From the IMG/VR virus record IMGVR_UViG_3300031862_000008, positions 1 to 44,759 of that record: a stretch of DNA of 44,759 bases, one strand, 5' to 3'. A program made the translations under genes and the position numbers. The notes under the pieces were generated by a model. The model was not told the DNA's origin. It saw nothing but the letters and a program-made list of their open reading frames with translations, and did not search any database. Position 1 is the first letter of the stretch. Every line of letters starts with the position of its first letter. Origin of the DNA: a virus. Positions 15,053-24,342 of this stretch are shown one piece after another.

Positions 15053-15823
15053 GTGGGAGACGGCGGCCTGTTGGCGGGGACGAAAGAGCACTTGCAAGAC
15101 TGGCTAGGAAAGCAAACCGGGGGCTGGCTTGGCCCGGCTGGCCAGGAGGGGGCAGCCGATTGGATGAGGCAGGTGGCACAGCAGCAGTGGCAGATGGCGC
15201 AGCCCTACTACAAGAGCAACCTGGCCCTGCAACTGCAGCAGTCGCAGGCGGCGCAGCAGATGCTGCCTGACTTCCTGAAGAACCTGATGAGCCGGTATCA
15301 GGGGGCGGGAGCCCAGGTCTACAGCGTGCCGGGACTGAGGAAGGAGAGCCGCCAGGGCAGCGACGGGGCGGGCGGGCTCTACGGATACGATCAGGAGCGG
15401 TCGTCCTACGAGCAGGCGCGGTTGGACATCGAGCGGGCGCAGCGCCAAGCGCAGTCCGGTATGGAGCAGAGTCTCGCGCAGAGGTTTGGATCGGCGGAGG
15501 CGGCGACCTCGCTCCTACCGGCGGCGACGAGCGAGCTGGTATCGCGGTTCGGCGAGATCAACCTGCAGGCGAGGCAGGCGGCGTCGCAGCAGGCCCAGCA
15601 GACACAAGACCAGCGGTTCGCCCAGATCCAGCAGTTCCTGAGCGGCATGATGAGCGGGAACCCGGCGGCATTCGGGGCGGCGCAGTGGGGGCCGCAGACC
15701 ATGATGGGCGGGGCAAGCATCTACGGCGACCTCGCAGCGCAAGAGGCGGCCAAGTGGCAGGCGATCCTGCAGGCGTTGGGGGCAGCAGCGAACGCGGCGG
15801 GCCAAGCCGGGGCCTTCGCGTAG
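15053..15823 (+). CDS. Gln-rich ejection / internal virion protein
   Basis: The 256-aa protein starts with GTG at 15053, seven bases after AGGAG. It is dominated by Gln, Ala and Gly, with long helical stretches (ALQLQQSQAAQQMLPDFLKN, then ASQQAQQTQDQRFAQIQQF). Such composition is typical of podovirus ejection (pilot) proteins that leave the capsid with the DNA, such as P22 gp7 and gp20. The position before a second coiled protein, a peptidase and the giant virion protein supports this. The function is inferred. Confidence 0.6.
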   Translation: MGDGGLLAGTKEHLQDWLGKQTGGWLGPAGQEGAADWMRQVAQQQWQMAQPYYKSNLALQLQQSQAAQQMLPDFLKNLMSRYQGAGAQVYSVPGLRKESRQGSDGAGGLYGYDQERSSYEQARLDIERAQRQAQSGMEQSLAQRFGSAEAATSLLPAATSELVSRFGEINLQARQAASQQAQQTQDQRFAQIQQFLSGMMSGNPAAFGAAQWGPQTMMGGASIYGDLAAQEAAKWQAILQALGAAANAAGQAGAFA

Positions 15824-15833
15824 GAGGTGCATC

Positions 15834-17054
15834 GTGGGAGATGCGGCGTATGCGATAGCGGGGCTGGCGCAGCTGGCCGGCGGCTACATGGGCGGCGTGA
15901 ACCAGCGGCAGCAGCAGAAGTTTGCCCAGGGAATCGAGCGCCGACGGCAAACTCTGGCTGAAACGGAGGCACAGAACGCTAAAGAGTTGGCCGACAGGCA
16001 GATAACGGAGCAGATCGACTACCACCGCGGCCTGCTCTCCAATGAGGCATATAGAAACGAGCTCGGAGCAATGGCCGAGGCCAGGGCTGATCGTCTCGCG
16101 CGAGGGCAGCTTAGCCACGAGGCTGCTCTCCTTCCGAGCCAGATCGCTCTCCAGGACGTTCAGGCGGCCTATTATAGGCAGCAGACAGAAGAGAACAAGG
16201 GTCTCGCTGGCATCAGGCAGAGGAAGGCAGAACAGGACCTGCTCACCACAATCCTGACCAATGTCGGTCTTGACGCGGAGGCCTACATAAAGCGGCTGGA
16301 TGCCAACCGGGCGGGGGCGACGAACGAGCAGCGCACGATCCTCGAAAATAGCATGTACGAGGCGGGAATCGTTGGCTCGAAGGCAGCACGTCTGCGGGAC
16401 GAAATACTGAGCAAAAGCTATGAGATCGACCCTCTGGCGGAGGCGCTGGCCATGTTCCATGGGCGGCACGGAGAGGAGGAGGAGAAGACTGGCCGCGGCA
16501 AGACGGCGACATTGTTGGTGGAGCCAACCATCAGCACTGCAAGGTCGGAGGCGTCAAAGGCCAGGACGGAGGCGGGCTACGCGCCGGTGTTGGCGAAGTT
16601 GGACGTCCAGACGCGGCGGGCCGCCCTGGTAACGCAGAGACACCTCAACGACGTTGAGGACAGACGGTTGGCGCTAGAAGAGGCACAGACGAACATCCAG
16701 AAGGGGCAAGTGACGATCAATGGCGTCACACTCAAAGCAACCCCCGCCCAGGCGGCCCAAATCAGGATCACGCTGAATCAGGTCGATACCTGGGACGACG
16801 AGATCAAGAAGCTCAACGATGATCTCCGTAACCCATTGGTGGTGCAGGACCCGCAGCAGCTGGCGCTGGCGCAAGCCCGAATCGCCGCGCTGGAGGCAAA
16901 GGTTGAGGGTGCCTACGCCAGAGTGAACAAGATTATGGGCGCCACGGTGCCGGGGACGACTACGGCTCCGGCCCCGGCACCGGCTGCGCCGGGCCAAGTG
17001 TACGTGCCGCGTCCGGGGGTGTTCATTTCACCCGGACCGCCAAAGGGGTTCTGA
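15834..17054 (+). CDS. coiled-coil ejection / internal virion protein
   Basis: The 406-aa protein begins with GTG at 15834 behind TAGGAGGT. After a hydrophobic N-terminus (DAAYAIAGLAQLAGGYMGG) it is mostly a long coiled coil rich in Glu, Gln, Ala and Arg (QRQQQKFAQGIERRRQTLAE and onward). It ends in an Ala/Pro-rich, probably disordered region. The hydrophobic start plus coiled coil fits a pilot protein that enters the membrane or periplasm during DNA entry. The first two residues match the preceding gene, but the rest does not suggest recent duplication. Confidence 0.6.
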   Translation: MGDAAYAIAGLAQLAGGYMGGVNQRQQQKFAQGIERRRQTLAETEAQNAKELADRQITEQIDYHRGLLSNEAYRNELGAMAEARADRLARGQLSHEAALLPSQIALQDVQAAYYRQQTEENKGLAGIRQRKAEQDLLTTILTNVGLDAEAYIKRLDANRAGATNEQRTILENSMYEAGIVGSKAARLRDEILSKSYEIDPLAEALAMFHGRHGEEEEKTGRGKTATLLVEPTISTARSEASKARTEAGYAPVLAKLDVQTRRAALVTQRHLNDVEDRRLALEEAQTNIQKGQVTINGVTLKATPAQAAQIRITLNQVDTWDDEIKKLNDDLRNPLVVQDPQQLALAQARIAALEAKVEGAYARVNKIMGATVPGTTTAPAPAPAAPGQVYVPRPGVFISPGPPKGF

Positions 17055-17058
17055 GACC

Positions 17059-17259
17059 ATGCTCCCCGGCGGTGTTCTGAGAGATCCCCAGACAGGGACG
17101 TTCACTCGCCCGGGCACGCAGCCCGGGCAACTGCTTCCGAACCTCGTCGGGCCGCGGAACTCGATGGGGGACCTGCTACGGGGCATCCTTCGACGGTCGG
17201 CTCCCCGAACGGCGCAACTCGTCGAGTCAGCCATAGACCAGGCGAGCAGGGGACGGTAG
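17059..17259 (+). CDS. short Pro/Gly-rich virion protein
   Basis: The 66-aa protein has a Pro/Gly/Thr-rich first half and an amphipathic C-terminal helix (LRGILRRSAPRTAQLVESAI). It stands between an ejection-type coil and the CHAP-type peptidase, and is followed by the only AT-rich gap of the late block (17260-17321, with two TTTTTCG runs). No family is recognised. A small virion or assembly part is plausible. Confidence 0.5.
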   Translation: MLPGGVLRDPQTGTFTRPGTQPGQLLPNLVGPRNSMGDLLRGILRRSAPRTAQLVESAIDQASRGR

Positions 17260-17321
17260 CAGCGTTTTTCGGTTTTTCGTAAATCGTCAATTCTCGATCC
17301 TCATGGCGGGAGAGGCCAGGC

Positions 17322-18146
17322 ATGAACTCCATTTCGTGGATGACGGTGGCGCCGGGCAAAGGAGGAGTCGTGGAACGGGAGATTGATCCGGATCGGGGAA
17401 CGATCATCCTCCGGCCTCCACCGGAGAGCGAAGGTCCGATGCTGCGCGTGATCGAGGGCTACCGCAGGCACCAGTTCAACAAGGTGCCGGGTTACTGCTC
17501 TTGGGCCTTGCAGGAGCTGATGGCGAAGTTCGGGGTCAAAGGGGCGCGCCCGTCAGGCATGGGTAATGCCAAGGAGATGCCACACAGCCTGCGGTCCATC
17601 GGGTTCCGCCAGGTAGCAGTCAGCCAGGCACAGCCGGGGGACGTGGCGGTCTACACACGTGCAGCGGGCGGGTATGGGCACATTGGGGTGGTGACCGGAG
17701 GCCCGCCGTTGCTGCGGGCGAGCATGGTGGGCGGAGGGATCGGCGCGAAGAGGCAGGCGGCGGTGAGCGCGGTGCGCGATCGGGGGCCAGCGCTCGGGAC
17801 CCAGGAGGCAGTAGCCGGCACCCGGGGTGGACTACCACCAACCGAGCGGGCGCCGGGCTTCTTCGACGCGCTCATCGAGAGCCTCCACCACCCGTTCGTG
17901 CGCCCGCCGCAGACACGAGGGGAGGAGTTCTTGGCGAGCACGCTGGGGCGATTGGGTGAGAGGGGCGTGGAGACCGGCGACGCGATGGACATGTTACCCG
18001 CAGTCCGCTCGGTGCTGTCAAGTGTGGGCGGGCTGGCAGCGGCGCCGAGGCTGCCGCTCGGGAACCCGTTGGCGGAATTCGTCAAGGCGGAGTTGGCGGG
18101 GACGCCGGAGCTGCAAGACATCGTAGACTACGTGTTCGGAGGCTAA
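17322..18146 (+). CDS. CHAP-type cysteine peptidase, virion-associated peptidoglycan hydrolase candidate
   Basis: The 274-aa protein has a Cys/His peptidase core at residues ~52-128: VPGYCSWALQELMAKFGVKG with Cys59, then AQPGDVAVYTRAAGGYGHIG with His120. The Cys in a helix followed by PGDVxVY and GHIG is the signature of CHAP/NlpC-like enzymes that cut peptide bridges in peptidoglycan. The rest is less structured, with a helical segment near residues 180-270. The ATG follows GGGAGAGG. Its place in the ejection cluster suggests a virion enzyme that opens the wall for DNA entry rather than the endolysin. Confidence 0.75.
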   Translation: MNSISWMTVAPGKGGVVEREIDPDRGTIILRPPPESEGPMLRVIEGYRRHQFNKVPGYCSWALQELMAKFGVKGARPSGMGNAKEMPHSLRSIGFRQVAVSQAQPGDVAVYTRAAGGYGHIGVVTGGPPLLRASMVGGGIGAKRQAAVSAVRDRGPALGTQEAVAGTRGGLPPTERAPGFFDALIESLHHPFVRPPQTRGEEFLASTLGRLGERGVETGDAMDMLPAVRSVLSSVGGLAAAPRLPLGNPLAEFVKAELAGTPELQDIVDYVFGG

Positions 18147-18150
18147 GGCC

Positions 18151-21100
18151 GTGGGCGTGCGCGCGGAGGACCTGCCACTACCGCCGGAGCTAGAGGCAAT
18201 CGTAGGCGGCGAACCGGCTGGGCCGACCTACGTCCCCACGGCTGAGGAGTGGTTGGCTGCCCAAGAGCAACGAAGGGCTCAGGCCGGAGCCGGGGCACCG
18301 CGATACGATCTCTCCCTCAGGATCCCGTCCCCCGTAGTGGCGGAGGCCGGGTACAATGCCGGCTACTCGCGGGAAGACATCCTGGCCGCGAAGAAGCGGT
18401 CGGCCGACATTCTGGAGGTGCCGGGTCTCGAGGAGCGCCTTCGCCGCATTCATGGGTCGCAGCAGATTGGATCATTCTGGCGGGGAATGCAGCGGCTGTT
18501 GGCGGGGGTCCAGCCCTGGGTGAACCTGCTGGAGCAGGCGGAGTACGGGGGACAGCGGGCGCTGCGCGGAGAGAGGGTCCTCTACCCGGAGGAGCACGTG
18601 GCCCCCCTGCGTCCGAGGACCGTGGCTGATTTCTACAAACAGACCTTCACCGTGCCCTTCCTGGGGAACATCGCCCACTCCCTGCGAATGCTGGCCGAGC
18701 TGTACGTCCATAGCGGGTCGGGCCCGGGAGTTGTACCGGAGGGCGATGTTGCCCGGGAGGTTGTGGAGATCGCGACGCACTCGCTGAATGCCGGAGGGAT
18801 GGCGATCCCGAGGAACATCGCGCGGGAGGTGAAGAGCAGCTGGCTGTGGTCCAAGGTGAGCGGGAAGCCAGTCGATCCCGGTAACGCCCCGATCTACCTC
18901 ACAAGCGGGGAGGTGCTCAGGGCTCACAACCCGGGGTGGGGCAGTGAGAGGCTGATCGGAACGCCGGAGGATACACAGTCGGACCTCAGCTTCCAGCCGG
19001 CGGTGAAAGGGCTCCTGGAGCACGTCCCCATTCTCAACAGGATCGACAACGCAACGCTGTTCGGGTTCGTCGGTGACATCGCGATGGACCCGACCACCTA
19101 CGTTGGGGGAGAGATCGTCAAGGGAGTCGGAGCTGCGGCGAAGGTGCCGCTGAGCTTCACTTGGCGGATGGGGGAGGAGTTCTTGCCGGGCGCGCTGGGT
19201 AGGCTGATGGAGGAATCGCGACTGACGACGAACGCCCTAGGCGCGCTGCTGAGGGGCAGCCCGGAGCTGTTCAGGGTCGTCGCCAAGACCGACGAGGCGA
19301 CCGGGAAGATCACGGCCGAGTACGCGCACCCGCTCGGCAGGTGGCTATCGGAGCGGGAGGGGGCCTGGGCGGTCAAACTCCTCAAGGCGAGGATGAAGGC
19401 CGCTGGGTGGGCGCACCTGGCGTCATCGGAGGAGGGCAGGGCGGCGATCCAGCGCTTGCTCGACATGAAGGACAAGAGCCGCACGATCAGCCTGGGGCTC
19501 AACTCCGACCTCATCAAGGGGCTGATGGACGTTCGGAATGTCGCCCGGGCGGACCTGCAGGACAACCTCTTGCCGGCGTTCGGCGGGAACTGGAAAAAGC
19601 TCGGGGACTGGCTCTACGACGTGGCGCCGAACGTCGAGAGGCCAAGGCTGGGACTGCATCGGGTCCGGGCCCGGATGGGCCGGGAGCCGTGGTATGCGGT
19701 CGATGCCGTGCTCCACAACCTCGTGAACGCGCAGGACCTCTCGGAGACGCTGCTCCGGACGCACTTGGACGAGGTATCGAACCGGATCACGGAGGCCTTG
19801 GCGGATAGGTTGACGGCGGAAGGTGCAGCAGCGCGGGCTGTTGGCGGTCGCGCTTCCGCGGGAGCCACGACACAAGCCGGTCTCGACATTGCCGCTGCTC
19901 ATGCCGCCCACGACCTCATGCACGCGGAGGAGGAGGCTCAGTTCCTCTCTGGGCAGTTCCGGACGGGCCATGCGACAGAGGCGGAGATGCTGGCCGCCCG
20001 CGCAAGGGCGGCTGAACTCCGCGTGAGGGTTTCTCAAGCGCGGGCCGCTAAGGCTGCCGGGATTGTTCCAGCAGATGCAGTTCCAGAAGCGGAGGTTGCC
20101 GCGGCAGTCACCGGCGAGACGCCGATGCCACAGGGAATGCCCCTCGGCTGGCCGACAGCGGAGTCGGTGACGCCGATGCGACAGGCGCAGTTGGCATTGG
20201 CGATCGAGCCGAGGATGACCCAGTGGTTGACGGATATCTCGAAGGAACTGGGCCCCGAGGCCACCCAGGAGCTTGTGGCGGCGCGGTTTAGGGCAGACTT
20301 CCTTCCCGATCTGATGGAGCACAGGGACCGACTCTGGACCGACTCGTTGGAGCGGCTGTTCGAAGTCCACGGAGCGGAGGGGAAGAAGTTGGCGGCGGTG
20401 ATCGACCGGCTGAAGGCGCCGCACGCGGCGGTCTCCCAGAGGATGGCCGACCTCGCCGCTAGCATGGGAAAGATCGACCGGGTGACGGCGGACCTCCTGG
20501 CTCCGATCCACACCTACCGGGCCCTGAGGTACTGGTTTGACCCGAACGGGATGATCGACATGGCCTTCAGCTCGGACCCGATCCACGGCGCCGAGTTGCT
20601 GCGGATGCTCAATGAGAAGGGCAACCGAGGCCTGTTCCGCGGCCCAGCCGGGATGATGGGGGCGGCAGCGGCCGGGGCAAAGCCGTGGGTGGAGCGCGAA
20701 AACCTCGGGATGGTCACCTGGCGGGCCGTTGAAGGGCTACCCGGCAAGTCGCAGACTCTCGCGCGGCCCGAGGAAGTCGTGCAAATCACCGCAGCGGACG
20801 TGGCGGACCGGCTCGGTCGGATGGGATACATGCAGAGTCAGGGCATCCAGGCGGACATGTGGAGTCGCATGGCGGGAAGAGAGAGCCTGTTGAAGCAGGT
20901 TGCCGGGGCGTTCGGGAAAACGCGCGAAGAGGCGGCGGCGTACATCCTCGAAGGTGTCCCCGAGGATTTGCTCAAGAGCAAGTACGCTGGCCTAGACAAG
21001 GTCGATCTTGTCAAGGCGCTGGAGGAGCTGTCGCCCTTCGGGCGGGATCGGACGGGGTGGGCGGTGTGGCTGAGCGAGCGGTTCGGCGCCGCGCAGGCCA

Positions 21101-22842
21101 ATCAGATCATGGACCGCCTCAACACGCACTTCTGGAACAGCGCGATCATGCCGGACAGCCCACACTACGGCCTCCTGGCGGACAAGTGGCTACCGCCGGA
21201 GATCGCCGCGGTGATGACGACAGCGAGCGGCACCCCGTCGCCGAACTGGTTCATCCGGCTGGTGTCGAAGTGGAAGTACAACAAGGCGATTTTCAACACG
21301 GCGGCAATGGTGCGGAACGCGATCAGCAATCATGTGCTGATCATGAATCAGCTCGGGTTCAACTTCAACCCCGCGCACTACGCCGCGGCGCTCAAGGACA
21401 TGGCGGAAGCGTGGGCGACCGAGGAGGTTACACAGCGGGGCGGGGAGAGGGCCTACGGGCCGATGGCGGACTGGGCGCGGGCGATCCTCGAGCGGGCACC
21501 AGAGCCGGCCCGGTACTGCCGGATCGCCGATCGCTGGACGACTCTCAGGCAGGAGACCTTCGTTCACCAGGACGTCGCAGGGATGCGGGGATCGCGGGCC
21601 ATGATCGACCGGAACCTCGGCCTGGGCACCGAGGTCGGGAGAATCTATCACCAGATCGTCGGGGCCTTTGGGAAGGCCTATCAGTTCGAGGAGGAGCTGG
21701 GGAAGATGGCGGTCTTCCGGGCCACCTACCCGGAGACGAAGCTGTTGTTTGCGCGGGAGGGCATTCCGAAGGCGATCTTGGAGCGCATACCGGAGGCGGG
21801 GTTGGTAGACGAGGCGACGAAGTTGGAGGCGGCGGCGGCGATCCACTCGGCGGATGTGGCGAACAAGTGCCTGTTCAACTACCGGCGGGTGCCGCCGGTG
21901 ATCAACCAACTGCGCGGTTGGGGCATCATCCCGTTCATCACCTTCCCCTACAAGGCCCTACCGGCGACGTTCCACGTGGCGCTGGAGCACCCGGGACGGT
22001 TGGCCACGTGGAGCAAGATGATGGAGTACCTGCAGGACCTGAACGTTCGGCGAGACCAAATGGAGGCGGCGGAGCCAGAGTGGATGAGGACCGGCGGATA
22101 CCTGATGCTGCCGGATGCGCTGGGCAAGGGGAAGAGCCTGAACCTGACCTACCTTCTCCCCTGGGGCAGCATGGTCGACCAGAGCAGCATCTTCCTAGCG
22201 CGGCGCAACCCGGGTGCGCTCAAGTCGGCGCTCCTGGTCAACATCCCGCTCGTCACGTGGATCAGCGAGGCGGTAACTGGGCGGGAGTTCACGACCAACC
22301 GGCAAATGTGGGATACGGAGAAGGAGCCGCCAGACCGGGTCCGCCAGAAGATGATAGCGCGCGCCTACACCAACCTGGCGCCGGTGTTCTTGTTCGGGAG
22401 CAGTCCAAGCGCGAACATTCTGGCAAGCATCCGTAGCGGGAACGTGCCAGGACCGCTCAAGCCACTGGCCGAGCACTATTCCCGGTGGCTGGAGAAGACG
22501 GCGGTGGTACGGGAGCTCTCGATGCCGACGACGGAGCAGGCGAGCCTGGGAACAGCGGTCCTGGGCGGATGGTTCGGCCTGCGCACGCGGCCCTTCGACA
22601 CGTCCAAGGAGGTCGCGCGGCGCTACCAAGAGATCGAGGATGCCCTGGAAGCATCAAACAGCCGCGTCAAGCGGGCGGGGAAACTGGTTGGTCAGGGCCG
22701 GCTGACATTCGAGGGCTTCCGGGATGTGGTGGAGGAAGAGCGGCGGTACCAGCACGATTACCTGCGCAACCACGCGTACCTGCGATACGTGCGGTTCAAC
22801 TACTACGGGCCGGGGCATGAAGAAGAGGCCCCGGGAGGATAG
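18151..22842 (+). CDS. giant internal virion protein with LPD38-like C-terminal region
   Basis: The 1563-aa protein is the largest gene. It starts with GTG eight bases after GGAGG. The first ~250 residues carry an acidic start and PLPPELEAIVGGEPAG; helical charged segments follow to ~1200, with a central helical repeat (HAAHDLMHAEEEAQFLSGQF). The C-terminal region has FNYRRVPPVINQLRGWGIIP, then FPYKALPATF, the pattern of the LPD38 large-polyvalent-protein-associated domain seen in phage internal proteins. The likely role is an ejected pilot protein that helps cross the envelope. No peptidase motif is seen in it; the CHAP gene upstream may supply that. Confidence 0.7.
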   Translation: MGVRAEDLPLPPELEAIVGGEPAGPTYVPTAEEWLAAQEQRRAQAGAGAPRYDLSLRIPSPVVAEAGYNAGYSREDILAAKKRSADILEVPGLEERLRRIHGSQQIGSFWRGMQRLLAGVQPWVNLLEQAEYGGQRALRGERVLYPEEHVAPLRPRTVADFYKQTFTVPFLGNIAHSLRMLAELYVHSGSGPGVVPEGDVAREVVEIATHSLNAGGMAIPRNIAREVKSSWLWSKVSGKPVDPGNAPIYLTSGEVLRAHNPGWGSERLIGTPEDTQSDLSFQPAVKGLLEHVPILNRIDNATLFGFVGDIAMDPTTYVGGEIVKGVGAAAKVPLSFTWRMGEEFLPGALGRLMEESRLTTNALGALLRGSPELFRVVAKTDEATGKITAEYAHPLGRWLSEREGAWAVKLLKARMKAAGWAHLASSEEGRAAIQRLLDMKDKSRTISLGLNSDLIKGLMDVRNVARADLQDNLLPAFGGNWKKLGDWLYDVAPNVERPRLGLHRVRARMGREPWYAVDAVLHNLVNAQDLSETLLRTHLDEVSNRITEALADRLTAEGAAARAVGGRASAGATTQAGLDIAAAHAAHDLMHAEEEAQFLSGQFRTGHATEAEMLAARARAAELRVRVSQARAAKAAGIVPADAVPEAEVAAAVTGETPMPQGMPLGWPTAESVTPMRQAQLALAIEPRMTQWLTDISKELGPEATQELVAARFRADFLPDLMEHRDRLWTDSLERLFEVHGAEGKKLAAVIDRLKAPHAAVSQRMADLAASMGKIDRVTADLLAPIHTYRALRYWFDPNGMIDMAFSSDPIHGAELLRMLNEKGNRGLFRGPAGMMGAAAAGAKPWVERENLGMVTWRAVEGLPGKSQTLARPEEVVQITAADVADRLGRMGYMQSQGIQADMWSRMAGRESLLKQVAGAFGKTREEAAAYILEGVPEDLLKSKYAGLDKVDLVKALEELSPFGRDRTGWAVWLSERFGAAQANQIMDRLNTHFWNSAIMPDSPHYGLLADKWLPPEIAAVMTTASGTPSPNWFIRLVSKWKYNKAIFNTAAMVRNAISNHVLIMNQLGFNFNPAHYAAALKDMAEAWATEEVTQRGGERAYGPMADWARAILERAPEPARYCRIADRWTTLRQETFVHQDVAGMRGSRAMIDRNLGLGTEVGRIYHQIVGAFGKAYQFEEELGKMAVFRATYPETKLLFAREGIPKAILERIPEAGLVDEATKLEAAAAIHSADVANKCLFNYRRVPPVINQLRGWGIIPFITFPYKALPATFHVALEHPGRLATWSKMMEYLQDLNVRRDQMEAAEPEWMRTGGYLMLPDALGKGKSLNLTYLLPWGSMVDQSSIFLARRNPGALKSALLVNIPLVTWISEAVTGREFTTNRQMWDTEKEPPDRVRQKMIARAYTNLAPVFLFGSSPSANILASIRSGNVPGPLKPLAEHYSRWLEKTAVVRELSMPTTEQASLGTAVLGGWFGLRTRPFDTSKEVARRYQEIEDALEASNSRVKRAGKLVGQGRLTFEGFRDVVEEERRYQHDYLRNHAYLRYVRFNYYGPGHEEEAPGG

Positions 22843-22844
22843 CC

Positions 22845-23264
22845 ATGGCCGATGTGGTCTGCGGGGGCTGCGCGCTGTTCAGTGCGGGCGCCGGGCGGTG
22901 CCGGGTGACGAACGCGGTGACGGCGGCGGGGGCCAGCTGCGCGCTGACGCCGGCGCAGAGGCTCGCCCTCCTGCGGCAGTCGCGGGCGATTGTGGCAGGT
23001 TTCAGGGACGCCAGCGGACGAACGCGGGTGATGATCACGGGTCTCTCGCGGTGTTCTGGCGGGGGCCACCTCGTCGTTACCGGGACGGTCAACGGGACCG
23101 AACGCGCGCTAACCATCGACCCGGGAAGGCTGCGGGAACTACGGGACGTGGCGCCCGCTGACCAGCTTCTCACCTCCCTGATGGAGTTCTGCGCGCTTTG
23201 CGATGTGCAGACGATGGCCGAGGCCGAGACGGCCCTGGCGGGACAGGTGTTCTACATTGGCTGA
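22845..23264 (+). CDS. Cys-rich small protein of unknown function
   Basis: The 139-aa protein has an N-terminal metal-binding-type cluster (VVCGGCALFSAGAGRC with a further Cys about 13 residues on) and a second CxxC near the C-terminus (FCALCDVQ). It is preceded by GGGAGGATAGCC and overlaps no other supported gene except at its end, where the next gene begins inside it. Zinc binding is plausible from the Cys spacing. A tail-chaperone or small structural role is only possible by location. Confidence 0.55.
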   Translation: MADVVCGGCALFSAGAGRCRVTNAVTAAGASCALTPAQRLALLRQSRAIVAGFRDASGRTRVMITGLSRCSGGGHLVVTGTVNGTERALTIDPGRLRELRDVAPADQLLTSLMEFCALCDVQTMAEAETALAGQVFYIG

Positions 23265-24342
23265 CCTCGCGGTTCCTGGGCTGGTCATCCCCTCCCTGGT
23301 CGAGTACTCGTCCAATCTGACCGCCTCGCTAATCGACGCCGCGGGCGAGAAGGTGGCGATGATATGCCAGGCGCCCAAGTCGGGGAACATCGCGAAGGTC
23401 AGGTTCACGACGGGGACCGTCACGACGGGCGACACCGTGACGGTCAGTCTGCAAACGCCGAACGCCAGCGGGGACCCCGACGGAGCGATCCTCGGGACAG
23501 GGAACAGCGCCTACGGCAGCCAAGTGGTGCTGGCGACGGATGACAATAAGAGCTTTCTGGTAACCCTCACCTCTCCGTGCGCGGTCACAGTGGGCCAGTG
23601 GCTTGCCGTCGTGATCGAGTACAGTTCCTACGTCGCCGGCAACATGCAGATCGTCGCCACAGCGGCGGCCTACTCCCAAGCGTTCTGTATACCGTGGCTG
23701 GATACGTACACGGGAACGTGGACAAGGACTGGCGGCGCGGTTGTCACGATGTTCGAGTATGACGATGGGAGTCACGCGCCATCCCCTGCGGTTCTGCCGT
23801 TTCACCTATCGGGATCGGTTGCCATCTACACCGCGGTTGACGCCGACCTCGACCCCCATGAGTACGGCAACCTGTTCACAGTGCCAATCGCGATGCGGGC
23901 GATCGGCTGGTGGACATCGGTATATTCTACAGCGGGCGCGGACTATGAGGTCAAACTCTATTCGAAGACCACCGCGGACTGCGACACGGTGCACACCATT
24001 GCGATTGACGGGGACTGGGGGAGGACCCTCACATATCCGATAATCGGAAGGTTCGCCGAACCTGTAAGCCTTGTCACCGGAGCCACGCACCGGATCACCA
24101 TGCACTCTACCAGCAGCACCGGCCAGAGGCTCTACTACATACCCGTGCTGGCGGTGGCGGAGCTGGATGCTCTCTCGTGGGGACAAAACTGCTATGGGAC
24201 TCGGAAGAGCAACGCGGGCGCATGGACGGACATAAACACGATGCGGTACCAGATCGGAATCATCGTGGACCAAATCACCACGGCGGCGGGCGGTGGCGGC
24301 AGCCGACCTGTCGTTTCCTACGGTCTTGAGGAGTACCACTAA
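23257..24342 (+). CDS. tail-fibre / receptor-binding-like beta protein
   Basis: The 361-aa protein starts with TTG 23257 inside the end of the preceding gene (in-frame codons upstream lie within that gene). It has two beta-sandwich-like halves with Thr/Ser/Gly-rich strands (RFTTGTVTTGDTVTVSLQTP and TVPIAMRAIGWWTSVYSTAG). The position after the giant ejection protein and before two more beta-rich genes fits fibre or receptor-binding modules. No enzyme motif is seen. The TTG start is inferred from the lack of other starts near the coding boundary. Confidence 0.55.
   Translation: MADLAVPGLVIPSLVEYSSNLTASLIDAAGEKVAMICQAPKSGNIAKVRFTTGTVTTGDTVTVSLQTPNASGDPDGAILGTGNSAYGSQVVLATDDNKSFLVTLTSPCAVTVGQWLAVVIEYSSYVAGNMQIVATAAAYSQAFCIPWLDTYTGTWTRTGGAVVTMFEYDDGSHAPSPAVLPFHLSGSVAIYTAVDADLDPHEYGNLFTVPIAMRAIGWWTSVYSTAGADYEVKLYSKTTADCDTVHTIAIDGDWGRTLTYPIIGRFAEPVSLVTGATHRITMHSTSSTGQRLYYIPVLAVAELDALSWGQNCYGTRKSNAGAWTDINTMRYQIGIIVDQITTAAGGGGSRPVVSYGLEEYH

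Noticed and set aside
18151-22842. Tape-measure protein
   Set aside because: The gene has no tape-measure repeats, and portal, gp10-like and adaptor genes are of the short-tailed type; the LPD38-like end fits an ejected protein better.
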